A DNA stretch of 64,000 bases from Flocculibacter collagenilyticus (lineage in GTDB: Bacteria > Pseudomonadota > Gammaproteobacteria > Enterobacterales > Alteromonadaceae): assembly GCF_016469335.1 (NCBI RefSeq), contig NZ_CP059888.1, positions 2,108,001-2,172,000 on the forward strand, given 5' to 3'. Positions within the stretch are counted from its first letter, which is position 1. Each line of letters begins with the position of its first letter. Below the pieces are notes generated by a model. The model searched no databases. It saw only the letters and a program-made list of their open reading frames with translations, and was not told where the DNA came from. Made by a program: the position numbers and the translations under genes. This document shows, piece by piece, positions 49,362-58,221 of the stretch.

Positions 49362-49372
49362 GTGGCTTCTTA

Positions 49373-49655
49373 ACCCCAGTTCTGTTTAAGCCGCGATCAT
49401 AGAATTAAGCTCTGAGTCAGTTAAATTAAGGCTTGGTTTACTGTCTTTAAGGCAGTAAGCCACTAAACCTGCCATTAAATTCAACATAAAACCATTCATA
49501 CTGCGATGTCTGGAGTGTTCAATTTGGGAAATATTCTTCAATTGGTCATGAATAGTTTCAATAATAAATCGCTTAGATAGCATCGCTCTGTCCCATAACG
49601 ACATCGCTTTGGCTTTCAATAGACATAATAACTCCCTAAAAGTGCAGATCTCCAA
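49373..49655 (-). pseudogene. IS982-family transposase remnant
   Basis: About 89 codons of the C-terminal part of an IS982 transposase: SLWDRAMLSKRFIIETI, then HDQLKNISQIEHSRHRS and LNLMAGLVAYCL, then KPSLNLTDSELNSM. The N-terminal two-thirds, including the first catalytic acidic residues, are missing. The putative left IS end ACCCCAGTTC starts at 49373. The upstream part of the frame (MEICTFRELLCLLK) does not look like the family and is probably the junction with another sequence. It indicates an old insertion followed by deletion. Confidence 0.85.
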
Positions 49656-49703
49656 TTAATCGTAGGTTAGCTGAAAGCTAGTGCCATAATTGGCTTATTA
49701 TAA

Positions 49704-49946
49704 CTACGAGTATCCATTGACTCTATATCCTGTCGAAGTTTTAGAGATCGGAAATTTGGCGATGTCCATAAGCTTTTCAACTAAGTTAGTCAACTCATAG
49801 CTATCATCAAAAGATGCCACATTTTTAAGCAGTCTTACCCACTTTGTATTACTCATATGAGAAGCGGAAAACTTTCGTGCAATCTTATCATCTAACCGAA
49901 GGTAAGTTTTAGTTTGCTTTTCTTCCTGGAGCCGAATTTTACTCAT
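49704..49946 (-). CDS. hypothetical small protein
   Basis: 80 residues with no family recognised. Charged, alpha-helical in appearance, no membrane helix: KIRLQEEKQTKTYLRLDDKIARKFSAS, SNTKWVRLLKNVASFDDSYELTNLVEKLMDI, KTSTGYRVNGYS. It lies between an IS remnant and a gene-poor scar, so it might be a fragment of imported DNA. No clear ribosome-binding site. Confidence 0.4.
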   Translation of the reverse strand: MSKIRLQEEKQTKTYLRLDDKIARKFSASHMSNTKWVRLLKNVASFDDSYELTNLVEKLMDIAKFPISKTSTGYRVNGYS

Positions 49947-50370
49947 AGCGCTGAATGACTCTCAAATTTAAACCAGAAACCATAGTCCGCCCTTCTTGCG
50001 ATCAATATTTTTTGTTTTGAGTTCTAAAACAAGTTCTGCATTTATTTTCATAGGTTTCTTTAGCCGTTAACGGAAGTTTCCTTAGCTTTCACAAAAATAA
50101 CTGAAAGATATACGGCATTTTACGATAAATTACAAAAATATAAGGTTCTACCGTCGAGCTATGGAACGCGAAAGCGTCGGCGATAATTTCGATATGTACG
50201 ACCCCGCACTTTTCACAGGTAACTGACATAATTGACTTATTAACTTTCTACTAGATTTAGGCGATGCTTCATAATTAGCATTCCAACGCCGTAATTACCT
50301 CCAATAATTAACAGCAGTTGTAATGGTCAGCAATACGATATCTATAAACAAAAATTCGATCGGGACATCA
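49947..50370. other. gene-poor scar with a locally GC-richer patch
   Basis: 424 bases between the IS982-linked region and the VWA gene. On the minus strand 50089-50229 can be read as 46 codons (MSVTCEKCGVVHIEIIADA...) with a CxxCG zinc-ribbon-like start, but there is no ribosome-binding site and no second CxxC. The segment 50150-50215 is more GC-rich than its surroundings. It may be a gene relic. Confidence 0.4.
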
Positions 50371-51543
50371 TCAACTCAACGACTTTATTGCCTGCCCTAT
50401 GCCATCTATGGTTAATGGGTACATACCGTTCTTCATTATCTCGTTCATTATTTGTATTGATTGGTGATATCCCCACCACTGTTGAGGCTGCGGATTTAGC
50501 CAAACGGCTTTATCAAAGTGGTTGAGTACTTTGTTCATCCACACAACGCCGGGTTTATCGTTCCAGTGCTCTACACTGCCGCCTTGATACATAATTTCGT
50601 AAGGCCCCATGGTTGCGTCGCCAACGAAAATAACCTTGTAATCTCTGCCGTAAGTTCTAATCACCTCGTCAACATCAATGGTTTCGTGGTATCTACGTTG
50701 GTTGTCTTGCCATACGCGCTCATATAAACAGTTATGAAAGTAAAAAAACTCCATGTGCTTAAATTCGGTATGCGCTGCTGAAAAGAGTTCTTCGCAGGCA
50801 TGAATATGATCGTCCATCGAGCCGCCCACATCAAAAAACATCAGCACTTTTACTGCGTTGTGGCGCTCTTGTTCCATGTGAACGTCTAAAAACCCCGCGT
50901 TTTTTGCAGTGGCGCTGATAGTTTCGTTCATGTCTAGTTTTTCACTGGCTCCTACGCGTGCAAATTTACGCAGCTTTTTAAGCGCTAATTTGGTGTTCCG
51001 TGTACCTAACTCTCTGTCTTGGTCAAAATTCTTAAATTCGCGTTTGTCCCACACTTTTACGGCTCGGCGATTTCTGCTGCCGTCCTGACCAATTCTTATT
51101 CCTTCTGGGTTATAACCGTACGCACCGAATGGAGACGTTCCGCCGGTGCCTATCCATTTATTACCGCCAGCATGGCGTTCATGTTGCTCTTTTAAACGCT
51201 CTTGAAGGGTTTTCATTAACTCGTCAAGACCACCTAATGCTTCAAGTTGCTGTTTTTCTTCTTCTGTTAGGTGTTTTTCAAATTCTTTACGTAACCAATC
51301 TTCAGGAAAGGATTCAGGAAAAATCTCCATACTTTCAATACCGTCAAAGTATTCTGCACAGGCTGCGTCAAATTTATCGTAATAAATTTCGTCTTTCACT
51401 AAGGTGAGTTTTGCGAGTGTGTAAAACGCTTCGATATCTGCAAATACCACACCTTGCTTAATGGCGTTTATAAGATCCAATAATTCGCGCAACGAACAAG
51501 GTACGTTGTGTTTTTTTACTGTAATAAAAAAGTCGATAAGCAT
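50371..51543 (-). CDS. VWA-domain protein of MoxR/CoxE type
   Basis: 390 residues. The N-terminal helical region begins MLIDFFITVKKHNVPCSLRELLDLI, and charged linkers follow (about 90-200). The C-terminal von Willebrand A domain shows KVLMFFDVGGSMDDHIHACEELFSA (a modified MIDAS, DVGGS in place of DxSxS), FYFHNCLYERVW and YKVIFVGDATMGPYEIM with MIDAS-like Asp. It pairs with the MoxR-type ATPase five bases upstream and shares the operon. Such pairs act as chaperones that insert cofactors or remodel target proteins; the target here is unknown. Confidence 0.9.
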   Translation of the reverse strand: MLIDFFITVKKHNVPCSLRELLDLINAIKQGVVFADIEAFYTLAKLTLVKDEIYYDKFDAACAEYFDGIESMEIFPESFPEDWLRKEFEKHLTEEEKQQLEALGGLDELMKTLQERLKEQHERHAGGNKWIGTGGTSPFGAYGYNPEGIRIGQDGSRNRRAVKVWDKREFKNFDQDRELGTRNTKLALKKLRKFARVGASEKLDMNETISATAKNAGFLDVHMEQERHNAVKVLMFFDVGGSMDDHIHACEELFSAAHTEFKHMEFFYFHNCLYERVWQDNQRRYHETIDVDEVIRTYGRDYKVIFVGDATMGPYEIMYQGGSVEHWNDKPGVVWMNKVLNHFDKAVWLNPQPQQWWGYHQSIQIMNEIMKNGMYPLTIDGIGQAIKSLS

Positions 51544-51548
51544 AGCTT

Positions 51549-52397
51549 CTAGCGTCCACGGCGGCTCATAAATGCTAGTTTTTCAAGCAATTGAACGTCT
51601 TGTTCATTTTTCAGTAAGGCTCCAAATAATGGTATAACAGCTGACCCCTTTGCTGATTGCTTATTCAATAATTGCTCTTTGCTTATGTCGTCAGACATTA
51701 ATAGTTTTAACCAATCAATTAGTTCTGACGTAGACGGCTTTTTCTTAATGCCTGAAACATCACGCAACTCAAAAAATACTTCCATGGCTTCTGTTAGTAA
51801 GTTTTGCTTAACATGAGGGTGATGAACTTCAATAATTTGCTGCATTTCGTCTTTGCTTGGAAAGCGAATGTAATGGAAGAAACAGCGTCTCAAAAATGCA
51901 TCGGGTAATTCTTTTTCGTTGTTAGACGTAATAATCACAATAGGACGTTGCACTGCTTTAACAGTTTGTTGTGTTTCATACACGTAGAACTCCATTTTAT
52001 CGAGCTCTTGTAACAAGTCATTTGGAAATTCGATATCCGCCTTATCAATTTCATCGATTAACAGTACTGGCGGTTTTTCCTGTTCAAATGCTTCCCACAA
52101 CTTACCTTTAACAATGTAGTTGCTAATATCATGAACACGCTCATCACCTAGTTGGCTGTCGCGCAAGCGTGATACGGCATCATACTCATATAAACCTTGT
52201 TGTGCTTTAGTGGTCGACTTGATATGCCATTGTATCAATTTGGTATCTAATGCTGCGGCTAGCTCTTGTGCTAATTGCGTTTTTCCAGTACCCGGCTCAC
52301 CTTTGATTAATAACGGTTTTTGTAAAGTAATGGCAGCATTAACAGCGAGTTTTAAATCATCTGATGCTATGTAATTTTGTGTGCCTGTAAACTGCAT
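51549..52397 (-). CDS. MoxR-family AAA+ ATPase
   Basis: 282 residues. Walker A GEPGTGKTQLAQELAAAL, Walker B PPVLLIDEIDKADIEFPNDLLQEL, sensor-1 PIVIITSNNEKELPDAFLRRCFFHYIRFPS with the arginine finger nearby. This is the MoxR (CoxD-like) subfamily that works with a VWA partner. It is the first gene of the pair, preceded by a 240-base spacer facing cysK. Confidence 0.95.
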   Translation of the reverse strand: MQFTGTQNYIASDDLKLAVNAAITLQKPLLIKGEPGTGKTQLAQELAAALDTKLIQWHIKSTTKAQQGLYEYDAVSRLRDSQLGDERVHDISNYIVKGKLWEAFEQEKPPVLLIDEIDKADIEFPNDLLQELDKMEFYVYETQQTVKAVQRPIVIITSNNEKELPDAFLRRCFFHYIRFPSKDEMQQIIEVHHPHVKQNLLTEAMEVFFELRDVSGIKKKPSTSELIDWLKLLMSDDISKEQLLNKQSAKGSAVIPLFGALLKNEQDVQLLEKLAFMSRRGR

Positions 52398-52640
52398 AGG
52401 TTTTCCTTATTAATAAAAGGGGCATCTTTAAATAAGATTCATATATGTTATAGCAAAACTGTACTTCTAATTTTTAAGTATAACGGTAAGCTACAGTTAA
52501 TAATTTGATTGTGTGGTTCGTTATTTGTCGTATTGAGTATAAGTTTAACGCTATACCACTGCGCATAACATGTCTTTAATGTTCAATGGTCGTACCACCA
52601 ATCGCGTAGCCTACATTATTTCAGAATTTAGGAAAATATC

Positions 52641-53609
52641 ATGGCAAATATTTTTAATGACAATTCAATGTCAATTGGTCAAACCCCGCTTGTAAAACTT
52701 AACCGCGTGTCTAAAGGTAATGTTTTTGCAAAAGTTGAAGCTCGCAACCCTAGCTTTAGTGTTAAGTGTCGTATTGGCGCGAATATGATCTGGGACGCTG
52801 AGAAAAAAGGGCTTTTGACTGAAGGGAAAGAAATTATAGAGCCAACTTCTGGTAATACAGGTATCGCATTAGCGTTTGTGGCTGCGTCACGTGGTTACTC
52901 ATTAACGCTAACTATGCCGAATACAATGAGCTTAGAGCGCCGCAAGTTGCTTACAGCGCTAGGTGCTAATTTAGTACTTACTGATGGCGCTAAAGGCATG
53001 AAAGGCGCTATTGAAAAAGCGGACGAGATTAAAGAATCTGATCCTGAAAAGTATGTATTACTACAACAATTCAGTAACCCTGCAAACCCGCAAATTCACT
53101 TCGAAACAACCGGTCCAGAAATTTGGAAAGATATGGATGGCAACATTGATGTCTTCGTTGCTGGTGTTGGTACAGGTGGCACGATTACAGGTGTTAGTCG
53201 TTACATCAAACTTGAGCAAGGCAAACAAATAACGTCTGTAGCTGTTGAACCAACTGACTCACCTGTAATTAGTCAAAAACTTGCTGGCGAAGAATTAAAG
53301 CCGGGTCCTCATAAGATTCAAGGTATTGGTGCAGGTTTTATTCCTGGCAACCTTGATTTAGAAATGATTGATAAGGTTGAACAAGTAAGCAACGACGATG
53401 CAATGGCAATGGCGCACCGCTTAATGAAAGAAGAAGGCATCTTAGCTGGTATTTCTTCTGGTGCTGCGGTTGTGGCGGCAAATCGTATTGCAGACATGCC
53501 AGAATTTGCTGATAAGAATATTGTGGTTGTTTTACCAAGCTCGGCAGAGCGCTATTTAAGCAGCCCATTATTTGCAGATGAATTCACTGAACAAGATTTA
53601 GTGCAGTAA
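52641..53609 (+). CDS. cysK: cysteine synthase A (O-acetylserine sulfhydrylase)
   Basis: 322 residues, the family length. PLP enzyme that makes L-cysteine from O-acetylserine and sulfide. PLP-binding Lys42 in [11 protein letters not shown], the substrate loop [11 protein letters not shown], the PLP-phosphate loop [11 protein letters not shown], and [14 protein letters not shown], typical of the CysK rather than CysM type. Preceded by AGGAA and followed by a terminator, so monocistronic. The upstream spacer probably contains a CysB-type control region, not recognised by sequence. Confidence 0.97.
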   Translation: MANIFNDNSMSIGQTPLVKLNRVSKGNVFAKVEARNPSFSVKCRIGANMIWDAEKKGLLTEGKEIIEPTSGNTGIALAFVAASRGYSLTLTMPNTMSLERRKLLTALGANLVLTDGAKGMKGAIEKADEIKESDPEKYVLLQQFSNPANPQIHFETTGPEIWKDMDGNIDVFVAGVGTGGTITGVSRYIKLEQGKQITSVAVEPTDSPVISQKLAGEELKPGPHKIQGIGAGFIPGNLDLEMIDKVEQVSNDDAMAMAHRLMKEEGILAGISSGAAVVAANRIADMPEFADKNIVVVLPSSAERYLSSPLFADEFTEQDLVQ

Positions 53610-53642
53610 TCCACGTTATTTTGAAACATTGTTAAACGTTTT

Positions 53643-53676
53643 AAACGCATAAACAAAGATGTTTATGCGTTTTTTG
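53643..53676 (+). terminator. Rho-independent terminator after cysK
   Basis: Stem AAACGCATAAAC / GTTTATGCGTTT (53643-53654 and 53661-53672), loop AAAGAT, then TTTT. Confidence 0.88.
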
Positions 53677-53878
53677 TTTCAATCAATAACAGCTTTGATT
53701 TAGTTCAACAGCCCCTAATACTCCATCAAACTTAAATTATTCCCTTCCTAAACTTTACAGTTCTTAAAAAAGCTATCACACTAAAGCTAGCCGTTACTTA
53801 ACTCGCTGGTATATCGGATATTTCTTTTAAATCAGCTAGCCTAACTTTGCAGTCTATTTTATTTGGCGAGGCAATATA

Positions 53879-54319
53879 ATGACTCAATATACTAAAGTAT
53901 TTCTTATATTCTTACTCAGTTATCTGCTAATAGCATGCAGTGATACCAGCACTGGAAATGAAGAAGCTGCCAGTCCGGAGCACGTTGCCACCTCATTTTT
54001 TAGTTCGATTTATGTTGATGATAATCTTGATGCCGCTGCGGCCGCTAGCACAGACAAACTTTCACGCATTATTAAAAACTATGGCTCTACCCGAGCAGTA
54101 CAACGTAATCTGCTGAATTTACCGCTAGATAAAGTTGAAATTTCAATTAACAAAAGTGATAGCGGCTTGCGGAATGAGTTTGGTACTAAAGCGGAAATAT
54201 CGTTTATGCTTTCAGGCCATATTCATGGTAACAAAGTGGATGACGTAAGAACCGTTTACCTAACAAAGACAAAAAACCAATGGTTTGTAAGCAAAATCAT
54301 TAATGACCCATATAAATAA
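53879..54319 (+). CDS. putative lipoprotein
   Basis: 146 residues. Signal peptide with lipobox LLIAC (IFLLSYLLIACSD). The mature part (ASPEHVATSFFSSIYVDDNLDAAAAASTDKLSRII and later TVYLTKTKNQWFVSKIINDPYK) has the NTF2-like or DUF4878-like shape of small lipoproteins in which a helix pair precedes a curved sheet. Function unknown. Second lipoprotein gene 34 bases downstream, probably co-transcribed. Confidence 0.75.
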   Translation: MTQYTKVFLIFLLSYLLIACSDTSTGNEEAASPEHVATSFFSSIYVDDNLDAAAAASTDKLSRIIKNYGSTRAVQRNLLNLPLDKVEISINKSDSGLRNEFGTKAEISFMLSGHIHGNKVDDVRTVYLTKTKNQWFVSKIINDPYK

Positions 54320-54353
54320 TGCGTAAATAACATACACACATGGAGTAACACAC

Positions 54354-54734
54354 GTGCCTACAACGCTTTTTAAAATTGTATTTTTAATTTTATTATTGAA
54401 TGGCTGTACTACAGGCCATTTAGAATATTTGAATGCAAAAGGCGAAAAAAGAATAGCATGTGAAACCGAATATACTTGGCAACCCAGTGTAGACAAGCAC
54501 GCCGTTGAATATGTGCTAAGTTATTGCGCTAAAAAAGCGGCTAACAAAGGGTATACGGTGTTAGATGAACGCTTACTACACTTAGATACCCGTATTCCTA
54601 ACCCACCAGACAATAAGCAATGGTCATATAAACTTGCAAAAAGTTTACACAACCAAAATAAGCTTACCGACAAAGAGTATGGTTATGTTATTGCTTATAT
54701 TGATCTAAAGCCGAGCTCTGCAATACGCAATTAA
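54354..54734 (+). CDS. putative lipoprotein
   Basis: 126 residues from a GTG at 54354 (GGAG eight bases upstream). Signal peptide with lipobox LLNGC (IVFLILLLNGCTTGH). Body with four cysteines or paired positions (CETEYTWQPSVDKHAVEYVLSYCAKKAANKGYTVLDE). No family recognised. Co-directional with the previous lipoprotein gene. Convergent with the enoyl-CoA hydratase gene, which ends 10 bases after it. Confidence 0.7.
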   Translation: MPTTLFKIVFLILLLNGCTTGHLEYLNAKGEKRIACETEYTWQPSVDKHAVEYVLSYCAKKAANKGYTVLDERLLHLDTRIPNPPDNKQWSYKLAKSLHNQNKLTDKEYGYVIAYIDLKPSSAIRN

Positions 54735-54744
54735 CCCATCACAT

Positions 54745-55494
54745 TTATTTTTTAGTGAAGAATTTATTTAAAATCGTTTGGCAATCATCTGATTGTAATA
54801 AATCAGAAAAATGTGCCACTTCATCGTCTAGCACTTGTTGGAGCTTTTCATATTTGCCACGGTTTAATAGCATTTTAGTGCGCTTAACTGCGTCTGTAGG
54901 CAGTGCTACAATTTGTTTTGCTCTGTTCTCAGCAGCTTCAATCACATTATCAACGTGCATTACATTTGCAACTAAACCAATTTCTTTTGCAGTTTGTGCG
55001 TCAAAGCGCTCACCTAAAACGAGTAATTCAAACGCTTTTTGATGACCTGCAAGTTGTGACAGTAAGTAACTAGAACCTGCTTCAGGGCATAATCCTAATT
55101 GGCAAAACGGTAATTGGAAAATCGCATTTTCTGCTGCATATACTAAGTCACAATGTAAAAGCATGGTTGTGCCTATACCTACCGCAGGGCCAGCAACCGC
55201 TGCAATAATTGGCTTAGTCATGCGGGTCATTTGATAAATAAAAGCAATCGTTGGGTGAGACTTATTTAAATCACCACCTGCTAGAAAGTCTTTTAAGTCA
55301 TTTCCAGCACTAAAACATTCGTGATTACCTTTTACTACCGCAACCAACAAGCTGTCATCTTCTTCAAACGTTTGATAGGCATGAATGAGTTGGCGGTACA
55401 TCTCAAGTGATAACGCATTCTTTTTTTCAAAGCGATTCATGGTAATGGTGAAAACACCATTTTCTCGTGTTGTTGTAATTAATTTTTCAGTCAT
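54745..55494 (-). CDS. enoyl-CoA hydratase/isomerase family protein
   Basis: 249 residues. Crotonase fold: [37 protein letters not shown] (oxyanion-hole region), [55 protein letters not shown]. The catalytic glutamates of classic hydratase (in the GGG/E positions) are not both clearly present: PEAGSS provides one. It may be a hydratase or an isomerase (PaaG-like). Substrate unknown. One base separates it from ggt upstream; its Shine-Dalgarno AGGG is inside ggt, so coupled. Confidence 0.9.
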   Translation of the reverse strand: [249 protein letters not shown]

Positions 55495-55495
55495 T

Positions 55496-57319
55496 TTATT
55501 TCCCTAGGGCAACGCCTTCTCTGCGAGGATCAGCAGCGCCAATTAATTTATTATTTTCAATTGCAATCGCATGCAGGCCACTGTTTAAATCTCTAACGAC
55601 AACTTTATGGCCTTTTGCAGTTAAAACTGGTTCTAATGAAGCAATGTCTTTGCCTTTTTCCAGCGTGGTGACCTTATTACGATTGGTAACATGGCCTAAA
55701 TTAATAGCCGATTGAATATCTAATCCCCAATCTACATATGCAACAATAGTTTGCGCAACATAATTAATAATACGACTGCCGCCGGGCGAACCAATCACAA
55801 GCTTAAGATTGTTTTGCGCATCGAACACCATTACTGGCGACATTGAACTGCGCGGTCGCTTTCCAGCTTCAACACGATTAGCCACTAACTTTCCGTCTTT
55901 TGATGGTGACAAAGAAAAGTCTGTTAATTGGTTATTAAGCAAATAACCATTAACCATAAGCGCAGATCCGAATGCCATTTCAATACTGGTAGTCATTGAT
56001 ACTGCATGCCCTTCTGTATCAACAATAGAAATATGGCTGGTTGACGGCATTTCAATCGCGTCATCGTCTGCTAGCGCGATGTTCTTAGTCGGCTGGCCAG
56101 CATTCGCCTTGCCCATATCTTGCTCTAGCGAAATTAATGCGGAACGCTTTTTCAGATAATTTTTACCCAATAGTGCAAGCGTTGGCACGTTTACAAAGTC
56201 ACTGTCTGCTATATATCTGGCACGATCGGCAAATGCTAAACGCGAAGCTTGCGTAAATAAATGAACTGCATTTGGATCATTTGGAGAGTATTGATGAAGT
56301 TTATAAGGCTCTAACATGCGCAAAATTTGCAACACAGCAACACCACCTGAACTTGGCGGCCCCATGCCACAAACTTTATAGGTTTTATAAGGCGCACATA
56401 CAGGCTCACGCTCTTTCGCTTTGTAGTCTGCTAAATCTGCCAGTGCCAATGTTCCTGCATTAACAGGGCTTTGTTGAACCGCTTTTACCAGCGCCTTTGC
56501 ATTATCTCCGCGATAAAAAGCCATAACACCTTGATTGGCAATTTTTTTGTATAACTGTGCTAATGGTTTATTCGTTAGCCTTTGACCTGCTTTTATTCCT
56601 TTTCCATTAGGATAAAAGTAATTTTTAGTTTCTGTAAGTTGTGTCATGCCCGGGTTATATTGCATTGCCACCAACTTTTCTAAACGAGGTGACACTATAA
56701 AACCTTCTTCCGCTAATTTAATGCTAGATTGAAAAAGCTTATTCCACGCTAACTTACCATGTTTCTTATGAGCTAACGCTAAACCACGAAGCACACCGGG
56801 CACTCCTACAGATTTCCCACCAACTAACGCATCAATCCAACGTTGAGGCTTACCTGATTCAGTCATGAACATGTCAGGTGTCGCTTTTTGCGGGGCAACC
56901 TCTCTGGCATCAACACTTGTCAATTTTTTTAGTTTATTATCCCAGTGCAAGATAAAGGCGCCACCACCAATGCCTGACGATTGTGGCTCTACTAACGTAA
57001 GCGTAAGTTGAATGGCAATGGCAGCGTCAATCGCACTACCACCTTGTTTAATAATGTTGTAACCGGCTTTCACTGCATAAGGGTTTGCAGCCGACACCAT
57101 AAATTCTTTACCTAATGCCGATTTCTTTTTGGTAAAGCCGCTGGCAGCCTCGGGCTCGCGTTCTTCAATTTGCGGTGAATGAATATGAGGACTATTTTTT
57201 TGTTTTTGATTTTCCTCAGCCGTTACTGAAAATGAACAGATTGCTGACGAAAAGAAAGCCAAGCAAAAAATTGAAGTGATTAATAAACTTGGAGAATTTG
57301 AATTTATCTGTTTTAACAC
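55496..57319 (-). CDS. ggt: gamma-glutamyltransferase (periplasmic)
   Basis: 607 residues. Signal peptide LLITSIFCLAFFSSAICSF. Threonine-hydrolase fold with the precursor cleaved before Thr427 in PSTSHISIVDTEGHAVSMTTSIEMAFGSALMVNGYLLNNQLTDFS; glutamate-binding GSPGGSRIINYVAQ and PPSSGGVAVLQILRMLEPY are present. It degrades glutathione and transfers gamma-glutamyl groups in the periplasm. It is followed one base later by an enoyl-CoA hydratase gene. Divergent from the rhombosortase gene across 188 bases. Confidence 0.96.
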   Translation of the reverse strand: MLKQINSNSPSLLITSIFCLAFFSSAICSFSVTAEENQKQKNSPHIHSPQIEEREPEAASGFTKKKSALGKEFMVSAANPYAVKAGYNIIKQGGSAIDAAIAIQLTLTLVEPQSSGIGGGAFILHWDNKLKKLTSVDAREVAPQKATPDMFMTESGKPQRWIDALVGGKSVGVPGVLRGLALAHKKHGKLAWNKLFQSSIKLAEEGFIVSPRLEKLVAMQYNPGMTQLTETKNYFYPNGKGIKAGQRLTNKPLAQLYKKIANQGVMAFYRGDNAKALVKAVQQSPVNAGTLALADLADYKAKEREPVCAPYKTYKVCGMGPPSSGGVAVLQILRMLEPYKLHQYSPNDPNAVHLFTQASRLAFADRARYIADSDFVNVPTLALLGKNYLKKRSALISLEQDMGKANAGQPTKNIALADDDAIEMPSTSHISIVDTEGHAVSMTTSIEMAFGSALMVNGYLLNNQLTDFSLSPSKDGKLVANRVEAGKRPRSSMSPVMVFDAQNNLKLVIGSPGGSRIINYVAQTIVAYVDWGLDIQSAINLGHVTNRNKVTTLEKGKDIASLEPVLTAKGHKVVVRDLNSGLHAIAIENNKLIGAADPRREGVALGK

Positions 57320-57507
57320 AACAGGCTACCTAAATTAAACTAATCGGATTTTATTGTTAGTAAACATTTCCATTTAAACACGCACAGAAAAAGTTTAAAA
57401 CTCTTGATATCAAAAAGATTTAAATTAAAGCTCAGTGCCCTACAAGCATTGATTATTTTTAACAAAAAGCAAACAATGCCGCTTAAACAAATGAAACTGA
57501 GATACAA

Positions 57508-58098
57508 GTGAATAATTTAACTCGCCACCCATTAACACCGTTTATTGCCCTACTCGTTATGATGATTGTTCTACACTTGTTATCTGAGCCATTAAAAGCT
57601 TACCTAGAATACGACCGCGTGGATATTAAGCAATATGAATGGTGGCGTTTTCTCACTGCAAATTTAGTGCACTCTAATACTAATCACCTACTTATGAATG
57701 GTGCCGGACTGGCCGTTATCGGGCTATTACATAGCCAGTATTATTCGTTACGTTACTTTTTCATCGTTTTTGTTGTCTTAAGCTTAAGTGTCGCTATTGG
57801 TATTTATTTTTTCGCCGCAGACATTCGTTGGTATGTTGGGTTGTCGGGTGTATTACACGGGTTGATTACATTAGGTGCGGTGCTAGATATTTTAAAGCAT
57901 GAAAGAACCGGTTGGTTATTACTTATTGGCACCATACTTAAAGTTAGTTACGAGCAAATTTGGGGAGCCAGCGAAGAAGTCGCAGATTTAATTGGTGTTA
58001 GTGTAGGTACAGACGCACATTTATATGGTGCCATTGCAGGCATTATACTGGCACTTGTCTACATTAAATTTCGTCAAAGCGTAAAAGATGAAAAATAA
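57508..58098 (+). CDS. rrtA: rhombosortase (rhomboid-family protease)
   Basis: 196 residues from a GTG at 57508 (weak GAG upstream). Six membrane helices. Rhomboid marks: HSNTNHLLMN (His60, Asn64), the catalytic GLSG at 111-114 (Ser113) followed by His117, and DAHLYGAIAG (His171). The size and sequence suit the rhombosortase subfamily that removes and replaces GlyGly-CTERM tails. No protein in the window ends with a GlyGly-CTERM tail, so its substrates are elsewhere. Its neighbour on the right is the secreted subtilase, convergent with it. Confidence 0.9.
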   Translation: MNNLTRHPLTPFIALLVMMIVLHLLSEPLKAYLEYDRVDIKQYEWWRFLTANLVHSNTNHLLMNGAGLAVIGLLHSQYYSLRYFFIVFVVLSLSVAIGIYFFAADIRWYVGLSGVLHGLITLGAVLDILKHERTGWLLLIGTILKVSYEQIWGASEEVADLIGVSVGTDAHLYGAIAGIILALVYIKFRQSVKDEK

Positions 58099-58150
58099 AA
58101 ATCTGCTACTTATGCCCACCGTACTATGTACGATAAACATAAGCAGCAGA
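58090..58150 (-). terminator. terminator of the subtilase gene
   Basis: Stem TCTGCTACTTATG / CATAAGCAGCAGA (58102-58114 and 58138-58150, one mismatch) with an inner GTAC-N3-GTAC. On the minus strand it is followed by ATTTTTATTTTTC. It lies 70 bases after the subtilase stop and overlaps the 3' end of rrtA. Confidence 0.75.
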
Positions 58151-58221
58151 CTTAAACTGGTAAGGTTAGTACCGATTTAGAATATTATCTTTTAATAATA
58201 TTTTCAAACAGTTACTTAACT

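Noticed and set aside
50089-50229. 46-codon minus-strand frame with CEKCG
   Set aside because: No ribosome-binding site and only one CxxC; kept only as a possible relic in the spacer note.
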